Position numbers and translations under genes: made by a program
The notes under the pieces: generated by a model
Seen by the model: the letters and a program-made list of their open reading frames with translations, nothing else
Databases searched by the model: none
What the model was told of the DNA's origin: nothing
Shown: piece after piece, positions 1-9,972 of the stretch
Layout: the number at the start of each line of letters is the position of its first letter
Position numbering within the stretch: the stretch's first letter is position 1
NCBI RefSeq assembly: GCF_000470775.1
Contig: NC_022438.1
Span: 1,550,001-1,614,000 of the forward strand
Source of the DNA: Leifsonia xyli subsp. cynodontis DSM 46306
GTDB lineage: Bacteria; Actinomycetota; Actinomycetes; Actinomycetales; Microbacteriaceae
Length of the DNA: 64,000 bases
Direction of reading: 5' to 3'

Positions 1-834
<834 letters not shown>

Positions 835-913
835 TTCGTCTCCCAGCCTAGGGCTCCGCACCGACGGCCGTCTGTCCCCCACACCACCCGGAGGGATTCC
901 GCGCCAGACGACA

Positions 914-962
914 GGCTCCTCCCCTCTCTGCCGGTCCGGCTCGCGACGAAAAGGGAGGAGCC
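914..962. repeat. Inverted repeat with GGAGGAG core between rluD and dnaE
   Basis: GGCTCCTCCC (914-923) pairs with GGGAGGAGCC (953-962), giving a 10-bp stem. A second, imperfect pair lies just to the right: ACGGAGGAGT near 992 and ACTCCGCCGT near 1026. The rest of the 835-1067 gap holds no gene that I can support. Similar GGAGGAG-centred inverted repeats occur at 26339-26385 and 37973-38086. The position after rluD fits a transcription terminator, but no T tract follows, so the role is uncertain. Confidence 0.5.
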
Positions 963-1067
963 GGCGGACGACACGCCGGGGAGAGACAGGGAACGGAGGA
1001 GTCCGGAGCGAGCTGGGAGCAGAACTCCGCCGTTTCGCGCGGGCGGAAGCGGGAGAGGGGGCCGGGG

Positions 1068-1988
1068 TCAGGGGCCGCGGAGGATGTCGAGGGCGTTCCG
1101 GAAGTCGGCGGGGTAGGTGGTGGCGAAGCTGACCCACTCCCCCGTCGCCGGGTGGGCGAACGCGAGCTGGACCGCGTGGAGCCACTGACGGGTCAGGCCG
1201 AGCCGGGCCGAGAGGGTGGGGTCGGCGCCGTACATCGCGTCGCCGACACAGGGGTGGCGCTGCGCGGAGAGGTGGACGCGGATCTGGTGCGTCCGGCCCG
1301 TCTCCAGGTGGATCTCGAGCAGGCTCGCCGCCGGGAACGCCTCGATGGTCTCGTAGTGGGTCACAGAGGGCTTGCCGCCGGCGACGACCGCGAATCTCCA
1401 ATCGGACTTCGGATGCCGGCCGATCGGCGCGTCGATCGTCCCGGTCAGCGGGTCCGGATGCCCCTGCACCACCGCGTGATAGATCTTCTCAACTGTCCGA
1501 TCGTGGAAAGCCCGCTTCAGCACGGTGTAGGCGCGCTCGGACTTGGCGACGACCATGAGACCGCTCGTGCCCGCATCCAGCCGGTGTACAATCCCCGCGC
1601 GCTCGGCGGCCCCCGAGGTCGAGATACGGAACCCGGCGGCGGCCAGGGCACCGAGCACGGTGGGCCCGTCCCAGCCGACCGAAGGGTGCGCGGCCACACC
1701 GGCCGGCTTGTCGATGACGACGATGTGGTCGTCATCGTGAACGATGGTCAGCTCGGGCACAGCGATCGGCACGATTCGCGGCTCCTCGCGTGGCTGCCAG
1801 GTCACATCGAGCCAGGAGCCGGCGATGAGGCGGTCGGATTTGCCGGCCTCGCGGCCGTCCACGGTCACGCCGCCAGACTCGGCGACCTCCGCGGCGAAAC
1901 TGCGCGAGAAGCCGAGGAGCTTGGCGAGGCCGGCGTCGACGCGCACGCCGCCCAGACCGTCTGGGATGGGGAAGCTGCGGGACTCCAT
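1068..1988 (-). CDS. rluD: RluA/RluD-family 23S rRNA pseudouridine synthase
   Basis: Converts uridines to pseudouridine in large-subunit rRNA. The 306-residue protein has an N-terminal S4-like RNA-binding region (about residues 15-65), a KPAG motif near residue 94 and the catalytic HRLDAGTSG block at residues 135-143 with the nucleophilic Asp. GRTHQIRVH follows in the C-terminal half. Its ATG overlaps the lspA stop (ATGA at 1986-1990 read on the minus strand), so the two are translationally coupled; the lspA-rluD order is common in bacteria. Family assignment is firm. Which uridines it modifies cannot be read from sequence. Confidence 0.92.
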   Translation of the reverse strand: MESRSFPIPDGLGGVRVDAGLAKLLGFSRSFAAEVAESGGVTVDGREAGKSDRLIAGSWLDVTWQPREEPRIVPIAVPELTIVHDDDHIVVIDKPAGVAAHPSVGWDGPTVLGALAAAGFRISTSGAAERAGIVHRLDAGTSGLMVVAKSERAYTVLKRAFHDRTVEKIYHAVVQGHPDPLTGTIDAPIGRHPKSDWRFAVVAGGKPSVTHYETIEAFPAASLLEIHLETGRTHQIRVHLSAQRHPCVGDAMYGADPTLSARLGLTRQWLHAVQLAFAHPATGEWVSFATTYPADFRNALDILRGP

Positions 1989-2638
1989 CAGGCAGACGGG
2001 TTCTCCGGCTTGTCCGCGGGGGACTCGTCACCGGCGGACACAGCGCTACTGGCATCGGCGCCCTCGTCCCGCTGCCGGCGGCCGTCGAGGCCGATCCCGC
2101 GCAGGGTCAGGACGAGGAATATCCCCATGCTGACGACGATCGCGACATCCGCGAGGTTGAAGATGGCCGGCAGCAGAGGGATCTGCAAGAAGTCGATCAC
2201 GTGTCCGACCCCGAACCCCGGCTCCCGGAAAAGCCGGTCGGTGAGGTTTCCGAGCAGTCCGCCAAGGAGGAGGCCGAACAAGACGGCCCAGGCTGTCGAG
2301 CGGATGCGCCGCGCGTACCAGATGACGAAGCCGAGCACGCCGACGCCCACGAGAGAGAAGATCCACGTGGAGCCGCTGCCGATCGAGAACGCGGCGCCCG
2401 GGTTCTTGACGAAGTGGAACTGAAGGAGCTGTCCCAGAACAGCGACCTGCTGACCCTCGGAGAGGTTCGAGACGACCAGCGCCTTGGCGATCTGGTCCAT
2501 GAGGTACACGCAGAGCGCGACCGCGGCCAGGATGGCCAAGGCCCCGACGCTGACCTTGGTCCGAGATGGACTAGCCTCCAAAGCCGGGGAAGACCGGAGG
2601 CTGGGCGCCCTGGTCCGAGCCGTTCGAGAGGTCGCCAT
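1988..2638 (-). CDS. lspA: Lipoprotein signal peptidase (signal peptidase II)
   Basis: Membrane aspartyl protease that cleaves the signal peptide of prolipoproteins. Four hydrophobic segments are visible, with the family blocks KNPGAAF (residues 78-84), GNLTDR with catalytic Asp134, and FNLADVAI with catalytic Asp164. The longest frame starts at 2638 and overlaps divIVA by 68 nt. Its first 30 residues are basic and not family-like, so a start nearer the first membrane segment (for example a TTG just past the divIVA stop) is possible. Cotranscribed with divIVA and rluD. Confidence 0.93.
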   Translation of the reverse strand: MATSRTARTRAPSLRSSPALEASPSRTKVSVGALAILAAVALCVYLMDQIAKALVVSNLSEGQQVAVLGQLLQFHFVKNPGAAFSIGSGSTWIFSLVGVGVLGFVIWYARRIRSTAWAVLFGLLLGGLLGNLTDRLFREPGFGVGHVIDFLQIPLLPAIFNLADVAIVVSMGIFLVLTLRGIGLDGRRQRDEGADASSAVSAGDESPADKPENPSA

Positions 2639-3377
2639 GGCTCGCGGGCACCGGAGCGGGGACGCCGGAGACGCGGTTCGAGGAACCGGACCCGCCGACC
2701 TGCTGGCTGTCGAGGTCGCGGAGCTGGTTCTCGATGTAGCTCTTCAGGCCCGAACGGTAGTCGCGCTCGAAACCACGCAGTTCCTCGATGCGGCGCTCGA
2801 GGCCGACGCGCTCCTGTTCGAGGGAGGTGATCTGCGCGCGCTGCTTCGACTCCGCCTCGGCGACGATGCGGGCGGCGGTCGCGTGTCCCTCGGCGATGAG
2901 CGCGTCACGCTTCTCGACGCCCTCGCGGACATGCTCCTCGTGGAGACGGCGCGCGAGCTGCAGGAGGTTGTTGGTGGCGTTGGGGTCGTTCGCGTCCGTG
3001 GCAGCGCCCGCAGCGAAACCGGCAGCGGCCAGCGGAGCGGCGGCGGCCTGCTGGCGAGCCTCGGCGGTCTCGCGCTGGGCGATGGCGAGGCGCTGCTGAA
3101 GCTCCTCGTTCTCACGCTGCAGGCGTTGGAACTCGCCATCGCCGGCACTCAGAGAAGCGGCGACCGGGCCGGAAACGCCGGCATTGCGCTGGAGCTCGGC
3201 GATGCGCGAGTCGGACGCCACGAGACGCTGCTTCAGCTCTTCGTTCTCCTGGGTCAGCCGACGCAGTTCGACGACGACCTCGTCAAGGAAATCGTCGACC
3301 TCGTCCTGGTCGTAGCCCTCGCGGAACTTCGTCGGTTGGAACCGCTTGTTGACAACGTCTTCCGGAGTCAGCGCCAT
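2571..3377 (-). CDS. divIVA: DivIVA/Wag31 polar-growth coiled-coil protein
   Basis: Cytoplasmic scaffold that marks curved membrane at the poles and directs polar wall growth in actinobacteria. The 268-residue protein begins with the DivIVA N-terminal signature (MALTPEDVVNKRFQPTKFRE, then a DQDEVDDFLDEV block). A heptad coiled coil and a long Ala/Gln-rich linker follow, then a second coiled coil (about 150-225) and a Gly/Pro-rich tail. It lies downstream of sepF and yggT as in other actinobacteria. An AT-rich stretch just upstream (about 3395-3420) may hold its own promoter. Confidence 0.93.
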   Translation of the reverse strand: MALTPEDVVNKRFQPTKFREGYDQDEVDDFLDEVVVELRRLTQENEELKQRLVASDSRIAELQRNAGVSGPVAASLSAGDGEFQRLQRENEELQQRLAIAQRETAEARQQAAAAPLAAAGFAAGAATDANDPNATNNLLQLARRLHEEHVREGVEKRDALIAEGHATAARIVAEAESKQRAQITSLEQERVGLERRIEELRGFERDYRSGLKSYIENQLRDLDSQQVGGSGSSNRVSGVPAPVPASHGDLSNGSDQGAQPPVFPGFGG

Positions 3378-3453
3378 GACTAGCCACCTTAGATCTTAAA
3401 AAGAGACGAACAATGAGTGCTTAGCCAACGCTAGCAAAGTGCGCCAGCGGTGC

Positions 3454-3485
3454 CCACTCCGCCGCGCCCGGGCGCGGCAGAGTGG
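3454..3485 (-). terminator. Strong hairpin between yggT and divIVA
   Basis: CCACTC (3454-3459) pairs with GAGTGG (3480-3485), and between them GCCGCGCC pairs with GGCGCGGC, giving a near-continuous stem with one mismatch and almost no loop. It begins 41 bp beyond the yggT stop. There is no T tract, so it may be an attenuator, a processing site or a Rho-type terminator separating yggT from divIVA transcription. Confidence 0.45.
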
Positions 3486-3525
3486 ACGTCGCCGCACCGG
3501 CGCTGGCGCCGGGCGGCGGCGAGCG

Positions 3526-3822
3526 TCAGGTGAAGCTCACGGTGACGTACAAACCGATGATGACGACGAGCATCGTGAGGCTCCAGCCGAAGTCGAGCGC
3601 GACCGGCCCCATCGACAGCGGCGGGATGACGCGGCGGAAGAAGCGGATAGGCGGGTCGGTCGCCACATAGGCCGACTCAGCGAGGACGAGCCCGAAACCG
3701 CGCGGCCGCCACTGGCGCGCGAAAGTGCGCACCAGATCCAGCACGAAGCGGGCCCAGAGCACGAAGAAATAGATCAGCAGGACGTAGTAGAGGACGTTCG
3801 CGATGACCGAGACGACTAGCAC
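3526..3822 (-). CDS. yggT: YggT-family membrane protein
   Basis: Small integral membrane protein of the division cluster, about 98 residues, with two hydrophobic segments (a VLYYVLLIYFFVLWARFVL-type segment at the start and a WSLTMLVVIIGLYV-type segment at the end) around an arginine- and proline-rich loop. The frame could start upstream at 3861, but GTG at 3822 puts the first membrane segment at the usual distance from the start. It lies between sepF and divIVA, the standard position. Function in actinobacteria is not established. Confidence 0.82.
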   Translation of the reverse strand: MLVVSVIANVLYYVLLIYFFVLWARFVLDLVRTFARQWRPRGFGLVLAESAYVATDPPIRFFRRVIPPLSMGPVALDFGWSLTMLVVIIGLYVTVSFT

Positions 3823-3906
3823 GCTTCCAGTATGGACGACAGAGCACGCAGAAGGGCGCATTCTCCCGACGGACAGTGCGCCCTTCTGCGAGGTGGGTGC
3901 GGCGGT

Positions 3907-4413
3907 TCAGGCCTGCGCGAAGAAGGAGGCGTCGACCTCGGCCTCCTGGCCCCCGTGCTCGCCGGAGACGACGATGTGCGACGGAGACAGCAGGAAGACT
4001 TTGGGAGTGACCCGTTCGATCTTGCCGTACAGACCCTGCGAGAGACCGCTGGCGAAGTCGATGAGACGGCGCGCGTCGCCCTCGCTCATCTGCGAGAGGT
4101 TGATGATGACCGGGATGCCCTCGCGGAACGACTCTGCGATCGCCTGGGCGTCGCGGTACTGGCGGGGGTGGACCGTGAGAATCTCATTCATTTCCTGTAC
4201 CGGAGTATTCCGTGCGGTGGACGATTTGCGCAGCGGAGTCACCGGCGCGCGGTTGGGCACGGGGGCGACCGCAGCGGGGTGCGGGACAGGCTGGACCGGC
4301 GCGGGAGCGGCGGCTTCGCGGCGGGGGTGATGCTGCGTCTGTTCCTCCTCGAACTCCAGCTCCTCGTCGGCGAGGCCCAGATAGACCATCGTCTTCTTCA
4401 GCGGGTTGGCCAT
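3907..4413 (-). CDS. sepF: SepF, cell-division membrane anchor for FtsZ
   Basis: Anchors FtsZ to the membrane at the division site in bacteria lacking FtsA. The 168-residue protein has an N-terminal amphipathic start ([18 protein letters not shown]), a proline-rich linker (about 30-65) and the C-terminal SepF fold (about 70-165) with a [14 protein letters not shown] block and [20 protein letters not shown]. It lies between yggS and yggT and is cotranscribed with the ftsZ region. Confidence 0.93.
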   Translation of the reverse strand: MANPLKKTMVYLGLADEELEFEEEQTQHHPRREAAAPAPVQPVPHPAAVAPVPNRAPVTPLRKSSTARNTPVQEMNEILTVHPRQYRDAQAIAESFREGIPVIINLSQMSEGDARRLIDFASGLSQGLYGKIERVTPKVFLLSPSHIVVSGEHGGQEAEVDASFFAQA

Positions 4414-4477
4414 CGCTTCCTCCGTGTAGGCCGGGGCGCCCGGCGGCGCCGCACGCGAAATCTTCTTGCTTCCGAGA

Positions 4478-5182
4478 TTAACGAACGAGCGGCCGATTCC
4501 CGGTAATGGCCGTGCCGATCCGAAGGTGTGTCGCGCCGGCGGCGATGGCCTCCCGGTAGTCCTGGGACATCCCGGCGGAGATGGCTACCGCCTCCGGAGC
4601 GAGTGCGCGCACCCGTTCGCTCGCGGCCCGGACACGCTCGAAGGCGCGGGCCGGCTCCTCCTCCAGCGGGGCGACGGCCATCACGCCGAGGAGGCGCAGA
4701 CCGGGTGTGGCGAGGACGTGGTCGACCAGCGGCTCCAGGTCGCGATCAGCCACACCGCCGCGGGCGGGGTCGTCCGTCAGGTTGAGCTGGACGAAGGCGT
4801 CGAGGACGGTTCCGTCGTCGCTCCGGAGCGCATCCACCAGCGAGAGGCGGTCGATCGAGTGGACGACGCCGGCGTACCGCCGGGCCTGGCGCGCCTTCTT
4901 GCTCTGCAACTGCCCGACGAAATGCCAGGTGAGTTCCAGATCCGCGAGCCCGGCCGCCTTCTCCTGCGCTTCCTGGTGCCGGTTCTCCCCCACATCCCGC
5001 ACTCCGAGCGAAACCAGCTCGCGGACGAGGGACGCCGGGTGGAACTTCGTCACCACGATCGTCGTCAGTTCGCCGGGCGAGCGGCCAGCGGCCCGGGCGG
5101 CGACGGCGACGCTCTCCCTGACCGCGGCCAGCCGTTGCGCGAGCGGACTACTTGAGGAAGTCGGGGATGTCGAGGTCGTCAT
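4478..5182 (-). CDS. yggS: YggS-family pyridoxal-phosphate homeostasis protein
   Basis: PLP-binding protein of the alanine-racemase-like fold that buffers the cofactor and affects amino-acid homeostasis. The 234-residue protein has VVTKFHP (PLP-lysine region), [22 protein letters not shown] and the C-terminal [23 protein letters not shown] block. Its frame overlaps the end of ftsZ by 35 nt and so is probably coupled to it. It is a routine member of the ftsZ-yggS-sepF-yggT-divIVA cluster. Confidence 0.92.
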   Translation of the reverse strand: MTTSTSPTSSSSPLAQRLAAVRESVAVAARAAGRSPGELTTIVVTKFHPASLVRELVSLGVRDVGENRHQEAQEKAAGLADLELTWHFVGQLQSKKARQARRYAGVVHSIDRLSLVDALRSDDGTVLDAFVQLNLTDDPARGGVADRDLEPLVDHVLATPGLRLLGVMAVAPLEEEPARAFERVRAASERVRALAPEAVAISAGMSQDYREAIAAGATHLRIGTAITGNRPLVR

Positions 5183-6323
5183 TCTCGTCGTCGAACGCCG
5201 GGTCTTTCTGGGCCGTCTCGGTCACGGGGGTCTCGCCAGTCGCGTGCCACGCCTCGGCCGAGGGAACGTCGGGCTCACCGGTCACGGCCGCCTGGGCCGC
5301 ACGGGCGGCCGCGTCCTCGCCACCGGCCTCCACGAAGCTGGAGCGACGCGAGTCGATCGCCGGTTTCGCGCTCGGCTCGCCACCGTCGAAGCCCGCGGCG
5401 ATCACGGTGACGCGCACCTCGTCGCCGAGGGTGTCGTCGATGACCGCGCCGAAGATGATGTTCGCCTCCGGATGCACCGCCTCCTGGACGAGCCGCGCCG
5501 CATCGTTGATCTCGAAGATGCCCAGGTTCGAGCCCCCCTGGATGGAGAGCAGCACACCGTGGGCGCCGTCGATGGACGCTTCCAGCAGCGGCGAGGCGAC
5601 GGCCAGCTCGGCCGCCTTGATCGCCCGGTCCGCGCCGCGCGAGGAGCCGATGCCCATGAGCGCGGAGCCCGCGCCCTGCATGACGGATTTGACGTCCGCG
5701 AAATCGAGGTTGATGAGACCGGGGGTGGTGATGAGGTCGGTGATGCCCTGCACACCGGCGAGGAGCACCTGGTCGGCGGTGGAGAACGCCTCGAGCATAC
5801 TGATGCCACGGTCGCTGATCTCCAGCAGCCGGTCGTTCGGCACGACGATGAGGGTGTCGACCTCTTCCTTCAAGCGCTGGACACCGGAGTCGGCCTGCTG
5901 CGAACGGCGTTTGCCCTCGAAGGAGAACGGCTTGGTGACGACGCCGATAGTGAGCGCGCCGATCGACTTCGCGATCCGCGCGACCACGGGAGCGCCCCCG
6001 GTGCCGGTGCCGCCACCCTCGCCCGCGGTCACGAAGACCATATCCGCGCCGGCGAGCGCTTCCTCGATCTCCTCCGCATGGTCTTCGGCGGCGCGGCGGC
6101 CGACCTCGGGGTCGGCGCCGGCTCCCAGGCCTCGGGTGATCTCACGGCCCACGTCGAGCTTCACATCGGCGTCGCTCATGAGCAGCGCCTGGGCGTCCGT
6201 GTTGATGGCGATGAACTCGACACCGCGCAGGCCGAGCTCGATCATGCGGTTGACGGCGTTGACGCCGCCTCCGCCGATGCCGACGACCTTGATCACGGCG
6301 AGGTAGTTCTGGTTTGCTGTCAC
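5148..6323 (-). CDS. ftsZ: Cell-division GTPase FtsZ
   Basis: Tubulin-like GTPase that forms the Z ring. The 391-residue protein shows the nucleotide-binding [13 protein letters not shown] start, the tubulin signature GGGTGTG at residues 103-109 and an [12 protein letters not shown]7-loop block with the catalytic Asp. A variable linker is followed by a C-terminal peptide ending [10 protein letters not shown], which binds SepF and FtsW. A GGAGG ribosome site precedes the ATG. The 155 bp gap to ftsQ contains an AT-rich inverted repeat, so ftsZ probably has its own promoter as well as operon read-through. Confidence 0.97.
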   Translation of the reverse strand: MTANQNYLAVIKVVGIGGGGVNAVNRMIELGLRGVEFIAINTDAQALLMSDADVKLDVGREITRGLGAGADPEVGRRAAEDHAEEIEEALAGADMVFVTAGEGGGTGTGGAPVVARIAKSIGALTIGVVTKPFSFEGKRRSQQADSGVQRLKEEVDTLIVVPNDRLLEISDRGISMLEAFSTADQVLLAGVQGITDLITTPGLINLDFADVKSVMQGAGSALMGIGSSRGADRAIKAAELAVASPLLEASIDGAHGVLLSIQGGSNLGIFEINDAARLVQEAVHPEANIIFGAVIDDTLGDEVRVTVIAAGFDGGEPSAKPAIDSRRSSFVEAGGEDAAARAAQAAVTGEPDVPSAEAWHATGETPVTETAQKDPAFDDENDDLDIPDFLK

Positions 6324-6346
6324 GTCCGGCCTCCACGGGAACCTTC

Positions 6347-6363
6347 AACCTCAAGTCGAGGTT
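6347..6363 (-). promoter_or_regulatory. Inverted repeat in the ftsZ upstream region
   Basis: AACCTC (6347-6352) and GAGGTT (6358-6363) form a 6-bp dyad with a 5-nt spacer, 24 bp before the ftsZ start. It lies beside an unusually AT-rich stretch (6361-6400) that is the only plausible promoter location in the ftsQ-ftsZ gap. I see no clean -35/-10 pair. It may be an operator or a structure in the ftsZ leader. Confidence 0.4.
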
Positions 6364-6478
6364 TAAAGTTATGCTGAGTATGCAATTTTCTCTTTCGACG
6401 GTAGAGGCGCGGAGCCGCCCGCCCCGGCAGCCACAAGGCGTGTCGGGAAACTCCCGGCGCATCCCGTCGTCATCGCGC

Positions 6479-7438
6479 TCAGCCCGTGGTCACGCTGTGC
6501 GGGGAGGAGACGTCGTAGCGGCTGTTCCCCGGGACGCTCTTCAGAAGGGCGGCGAGATCGGCAGCCTTCAGCGCGGAGTCGTCCGCGCTCCCCCACACCA
6601 CCGTCGCACCGCTGCCGCGCAGCGTGAACGAGACATCGTCCTTGGTCTTCGCGGTGATCGTGTCCACCTGCGCACGCACATCCGCGGGCAGCGCCGACAG
6701 CGCACCCGCAGCGGCGGCGAAGCCCGAGTCCGCGTTCGCGTCGGCGGCGGGGCCGCTGGCGGCGATGAGCGGCATGCCCTCCGGACGCGTCTGAGTGGAG
6801 GAGATCGGCACTTTGGCGGCATCCACCAGTGTGAAAGCGGAGCCTTGCTGGATCGCTCCGATCGGCTGGCGCTCCACCACGCGCACGACGATCGTGTCGG
6901 GCGGGCGGCTCTCGAGACTGTAGCTGCGGATGAGCGGGAAGGCGGCCAGATCCCTTGAGATCGCCGTCTGGTCGAGCAGCGGGAGAGGCCGCCCGAGCTG
7001 ATCATCGAGCTTCTGCCGGATGACCTTGGGGTCGAGGCGTTCCGTGTCGGTGACCTCGATGTTCTTCAACGCGAGCAGCGGGGAGAAGCCGACCAGCACC
7101 ACACCGAGCACGAGCGCCCCGACGACGGCGCCCGCGACCGTCCAGACCTGCTTGCGGCGGCGCGAGCGTCTGGTGAAACGCCGGACCTCCGCGCGCTCGA
7201 GGCGCCGACGCTCCTTGCGCGCAGCCCGGAGGGCCTTGCCGATCTCGCGATTGCTGGGGAGGCGGTCGTAGGGCGATGCCCCGGCGGGGAAAGCCTCGGG
7301 GGCCGCGCGCGGCGCGCGGCACTCCTGCGCCGGTGCGACCGGTTCCGGCTCCGTCCCCAGCGTGGCCGTTTCCTCCGCCCGCGGCACGGCCGCAGACGAC
7401 GCGGCGGCCGTCCGGTCGAATCCTTGCGGGCGCTTCAC
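6479..7438 (-). CDS. ftsQ: FtsQ/DivIB division protein
   Basis: Bitopic divisome protein linking FtsB/FtsL to the septal synthase. The 319 residues comprise a cytoplasmic Ala/Pro-rich region (1-100), a basic stretch (RRSRRRKQ), one membrane segment (about 117-138) and a POTRA domain beginning near LLALKNIEVTDTERLDP. The extracellular beta domain contains PLIRSYSLESRPPDTIVVRVVERQ-type family sequence. It starts 3 bp after the murC stop, within the operon. Confidence 0.9.
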   Translation of the reverse strand: MKRPQGFDRTAAASSAAVPRAEETATLGTEPEPVAPAQECRAPRAAPEAFPAGASPYDRLPSNREIGKALRAARKERRRLERAEVRRFTRRSRRRKQVWTVAGAVVGALVLGVVLVGFSPLLALKNIEVTDTERLDPKVIRQKLDDQLGRPLPLLDQTAISRDLAAFPLIRSYSLESRPPDTIVVRVVERQPIGAIQQGSAFTLVDAAKVPISSTQTRPEGMPLIAASGPAADANADSGFAAAAGALSALPADVRAQVDTITAKTKDDVSFTLRGSGATVVWGSADDSALKAADLAALLKSVPGNSRYDVSSPHSVTTG

Positions 7439-7441
7439 CGG

Positions 7442-8854
7442 CTACTCCCGCACGCGACGGAGCGAGTCGAGCAGCTGCGGAACGATGCGGTAGACATCGC
7501 CGCAGCCGAGTGTGATCACGAAATCGCCTTCGCGGGCGATCTCGGCCGTGTGATCGGCCGCGGCCTGCCAGTCCGCGATGAACGCGACACGCTCCGGGTG
7601 GGCGAACCGGTCCGCGACGAGCGCGCCGGTCACACCGGGTTCGGGGTCCTCGCGCGCGCCGTAGACATCCAGCACGACGGTCTCGTCCGCATAGGCCTCC
7701 AGCGTCTCCGCGAACTCTTTCGCGAACAGACGGGTGCGGCTGTACAGATGCGGCTGGTGGACCGCGATGATGCGGCCGTCGCCGACCACCGTTCGGGCGG
7801 CGGAGAGCGCGGCGGCAACCTCGGTGGGGTGGTGGGCGTAGTCGTCGTAGACGCTGACGCCCGCGACCGTTCCGTGGAGCTCGAAGCGGCGCTCCGTTCC
7901 CCCGAACTCGGCGATCTCCGCGAGAGAGGCGGCCGGCTCGAAGCCGAGACCGGTCAGCACAGCGAAAGCGCCGGCCGCGTTGATCGCGTTGTGCCGGCCG
8001 GGCACACGGAGGCGGGCGGAGTACACGTCGCCGCCCTGGCTCAGGGTGAAGGCGACCGGACCGTCCGTGACGATCGTGTCCACGCGGATGTCCGCGTCCT
8101 CCGCCTCGCCGAAGGTCAGCACGCGCTTGCCGGGCGCGGCCTCGCGCAGCCGGCGGGTGACATGCTGCGCGCCGGGGTCGTCGGAGGAGAGGACGACGAA
8201 CTCGGCGGACTCCTCGGCGAAGGCGACGAACGCGTCCTCGAACGCCTCCAGCGAGCCGTAGTGATCGAGGTGGTCGGGGTCGACGTTGGTGATGAGGGCG
8301 ACGGCCGTGTCGTACAGCAGGAAAGAACCGTCCGACTCATCCGCCTCGACCACGAACAGCTCACCGCTGCCGGCCCGGGAGCTCGTGCCGAGCGAGGCGA
8401 TGACGCCGCCGTTGACGAAGCTCGGGTCTTCGCCGAGTCCGAGCAAGCCGGTGACGATCATCCCGGTCGACGTCGTCTTGCCGTGGGCGCCGGCGACCGC
8501 GACGAGCCGCTTCCGGGCGATGAGCCACGCGAGCGCCTGCGAGCGGTGCAGCACGGGCAGGCCCTTCTCGAGCGCGAGCCGGTACTCCGGGTTGTCCAGC
8601 CAGAGCGCGCCGGTCACCACCAGCGTGTCGGCGTCGCCGACGTTCGCCGCGTCATGGCCGATCGCGATGTTCGCTCCGAGCGCGCGGAGGGCGTCCACAT
8701 TCGCCGAGTGGCGGACGTCGGAACCGGTCACGGTGTGCCCGGACTCGAGGAACAGCCGGGCGATGCCACTCATCCCCGACCCGCCGATGCCGACGAAGTG
8801 GAGCTTTCCCAGCTCGTCGGGGATGGTCAGGGCCAGGTCGGGTTTGATCGTCAC
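7442..8854 (-). CDS. murC: UDP-N-acetylmuramate--amino acid ligase MurC
   Basis: ATP-dependent ligase adding the first stem-peptide residue to UDP-MurNAc. The 470-residue protein has an N-terminal Rossmann-like domain with [15 protein letters not shown], the P-loop [11 protein letters not shown] near residue 118, the central Mur motif and a C-terminal domain with [10 protein letters not shown]. In Microbacteriaceae the first residue is often glycine rather than L-alanine; that cannot be read from the sequence. Cotranscribed with murG and ftsQ. Confidence 0.95.
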   Translation of the reverse strand: MTIKPDLALTIPDELGKLHFVGIGGSGMSGIARLFLESGHTVTGSDVRHSANVDALRALGANIAIGHDAANVGDADTLVVTGALWLDNPEYRLALEKGLPVLHRSQALAWLIARKRLVAVAGAHGKTTSTGMIVTGLLGLGEDPSFVNGGVIASLGTSSRAGSGELFVVEADESDGSFLLYDTAVALITNVDPDHLDHYGSLEAFEDAFVAFAEESAEFVVLSSDDPGAQHVTRRLREAAPGKRVLTFGEAEDADIRVDTIVTDGPVAFTLSQGGDVYSARLRVPGRHNAINAAGAFAVLTGLGFEPAASLAEIAEFGGTERRFELHGTVAGVSVYDDYAHHPTEVAAALSAARTVVGDGRIIAVHQPHLYSRTRLFAKEFAETLEAYADETVVLDVYGAREDPEPGVTGALVADRFAHPERVAFIADWQAAADHTAEIAREGDFVITLGCGDVYRIVPQLLDSLRRVRE

Positions 8855-8895
8855 GCGCGCTGCTTTCGGTTTACGGAACTTCCACCATTATGACG

Positions 8896-9972
8896 CTAAG
8901 CCGCCGAGAGCCCGGTCCGGATGAGCGACACCACACGGTCGGAGCCGTCGCGGACGCCGACGCTCGCGGCGCGCTCCGCCATCCCGGCCACACGGGCACG
9001 GTCGGCCAGCAGCGGGAGCAGCTGCGCATCCACCCAGTCGGGCAGGAAACCTGCGTCGTCGACCAGGATGCCGCCGCCGGCCGCGACCACACCGGCCGCA
9101 TTGTGGCGCTGCTCCCCGTTGCCGATCGGAAACGGCACGTACACGGCGGGGATGCCCAGGGCCGCGAACTCGCACAGGGTCGCGGCGCCCGCCCGCGCGA
9201 CAGCGAAATCGGCGAGCGCGAGCGCCAGGTCCATCCGGTCGCAGTAGCCGAGCAGCCGGTAGTGCGGGAGGCCGGGGTCGCTCAGTTCCCCGCGCCCGCC
9301 CTGAATGTGCAGCACCTGCCAGCCGGCCTCCGTCAGCCGGGCGGCCCGCGCGGCGATCGTCTGATTGATCCGGCGCGCGCCGAGGGAACCGCCGGTGACG
9401 AGCAGGGTCGGCCGGTCGGCGGCGAGGCCGAAGTGGGCCAGCGCGGCCGGACGCGCGGCGACCCGGTCGAGCTCCTCGATCTCGGGGCGCAGCGGCATTC
9501 CGACGAACCGCGCGTGCGGAAGCCTCGTGCCCTCGAAGGCGACACCCACCCACGGCGTGTAGCGGGCGCCCAGGCGGCTGGCGAGACCGGGCCGGGCGTT
9601 GGCTTCGTGGAGGATGAGCGGCACGGCCGCTTTGCGCGCGGCAGAGTAGGCCGGCGCAGCCGCGTACCCGCCGAAGCCCACCACGGCGGCGATTCCGCGC
9701 GCGCGGATCAGGTCGCCGACCGCGCGGACCGAGCGCCGGTACTCGCCCGGGAAGCGCACCGCGGCGGCGTTGGGCCGGCGCGGGAACGGGAGCCTCGGGA
9801 TGGTCGCCAGCTCATAGCCGCGGGCAGGCACCAGGCGCGCCTCCAGGCCCTCCGCTGTCCCCAGCACGAGGATCTCGGCGGCGGGGTCGTCACGGCGCAG
9901 GCGGTCGGCGACGGCGAGCAGGGGGTTCACATGGCCGGCGGTGCCGCCGCCGGCCAGCAGGTAGGCGGTCAC
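8896..9972 (-). CDS. murG: MurG, lipid II synthase (GlcNAc transferase)
   Basis: Membrane-associated glycosyltransferase that adds GlcNAc to lipid I. The GTG at 9972 overlaps the expected ftsW stop (GTGA) and gives a 358-residue protein starting VTAYLLAGGGTAGHVNP, the conserved first G-loop. VVGFGGYAAAP, HEANARPGLASR, TGGSLGAR and the late AGAATLCEFAALGIP donor-binding block follow. Because of a +1 insertion in ftsW, the open frame extends upstream through ftsW, making an apparent 853-codon FtsW-MurG fusion. The separate start is far more likely to be the native one. Confidence 0.94.
   Translation of the reverse strand: MTAYLLAGGGTAGHVNPLLAVADRLRRDDPAAEILVLGTAEGLEARLVPARGYELATIPRLPFPRRPNAAAVRFPGEYRRSVRAVGDLIRARGIAAVVGFGGYAAAPAYSAARKAAVPLILHEANARPGLASRLGARYTPWVGVAFEGTRLPHARFVGMPLRPEIEELDRVAARPAALAHFGLAADRPTLLVTGGSLGARRINQTIAARAARLTEAGWQVLHIQGGRGELSDPGLPHYRLLGYCDRMDLALALADFAVARAGAATLCEFAALGIPAVYVPFPIGNGEQRHNAAGVVAAGGGILVDDAGFLPDWVDAQLLPLLADRARVAGMAERAASVGVRDGSDRVVSLIRTGLSAA

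Noticed and set aside
3395..3450. CIRCE-like sequence (GAGTGCTTAG) near the divIVA promoter
   Set aside because: The second half is a direct rather than inverted copy, so it does not form the CIRCE dyad.
4581..6377. Long plus-strand open frame (598 codons) across yggS and ftsZ
   Set aside because: Antisense to two clear genes; composition is the Arg/Ser/Ala-rich pattern of high-GC shadow frames and shows no domain.
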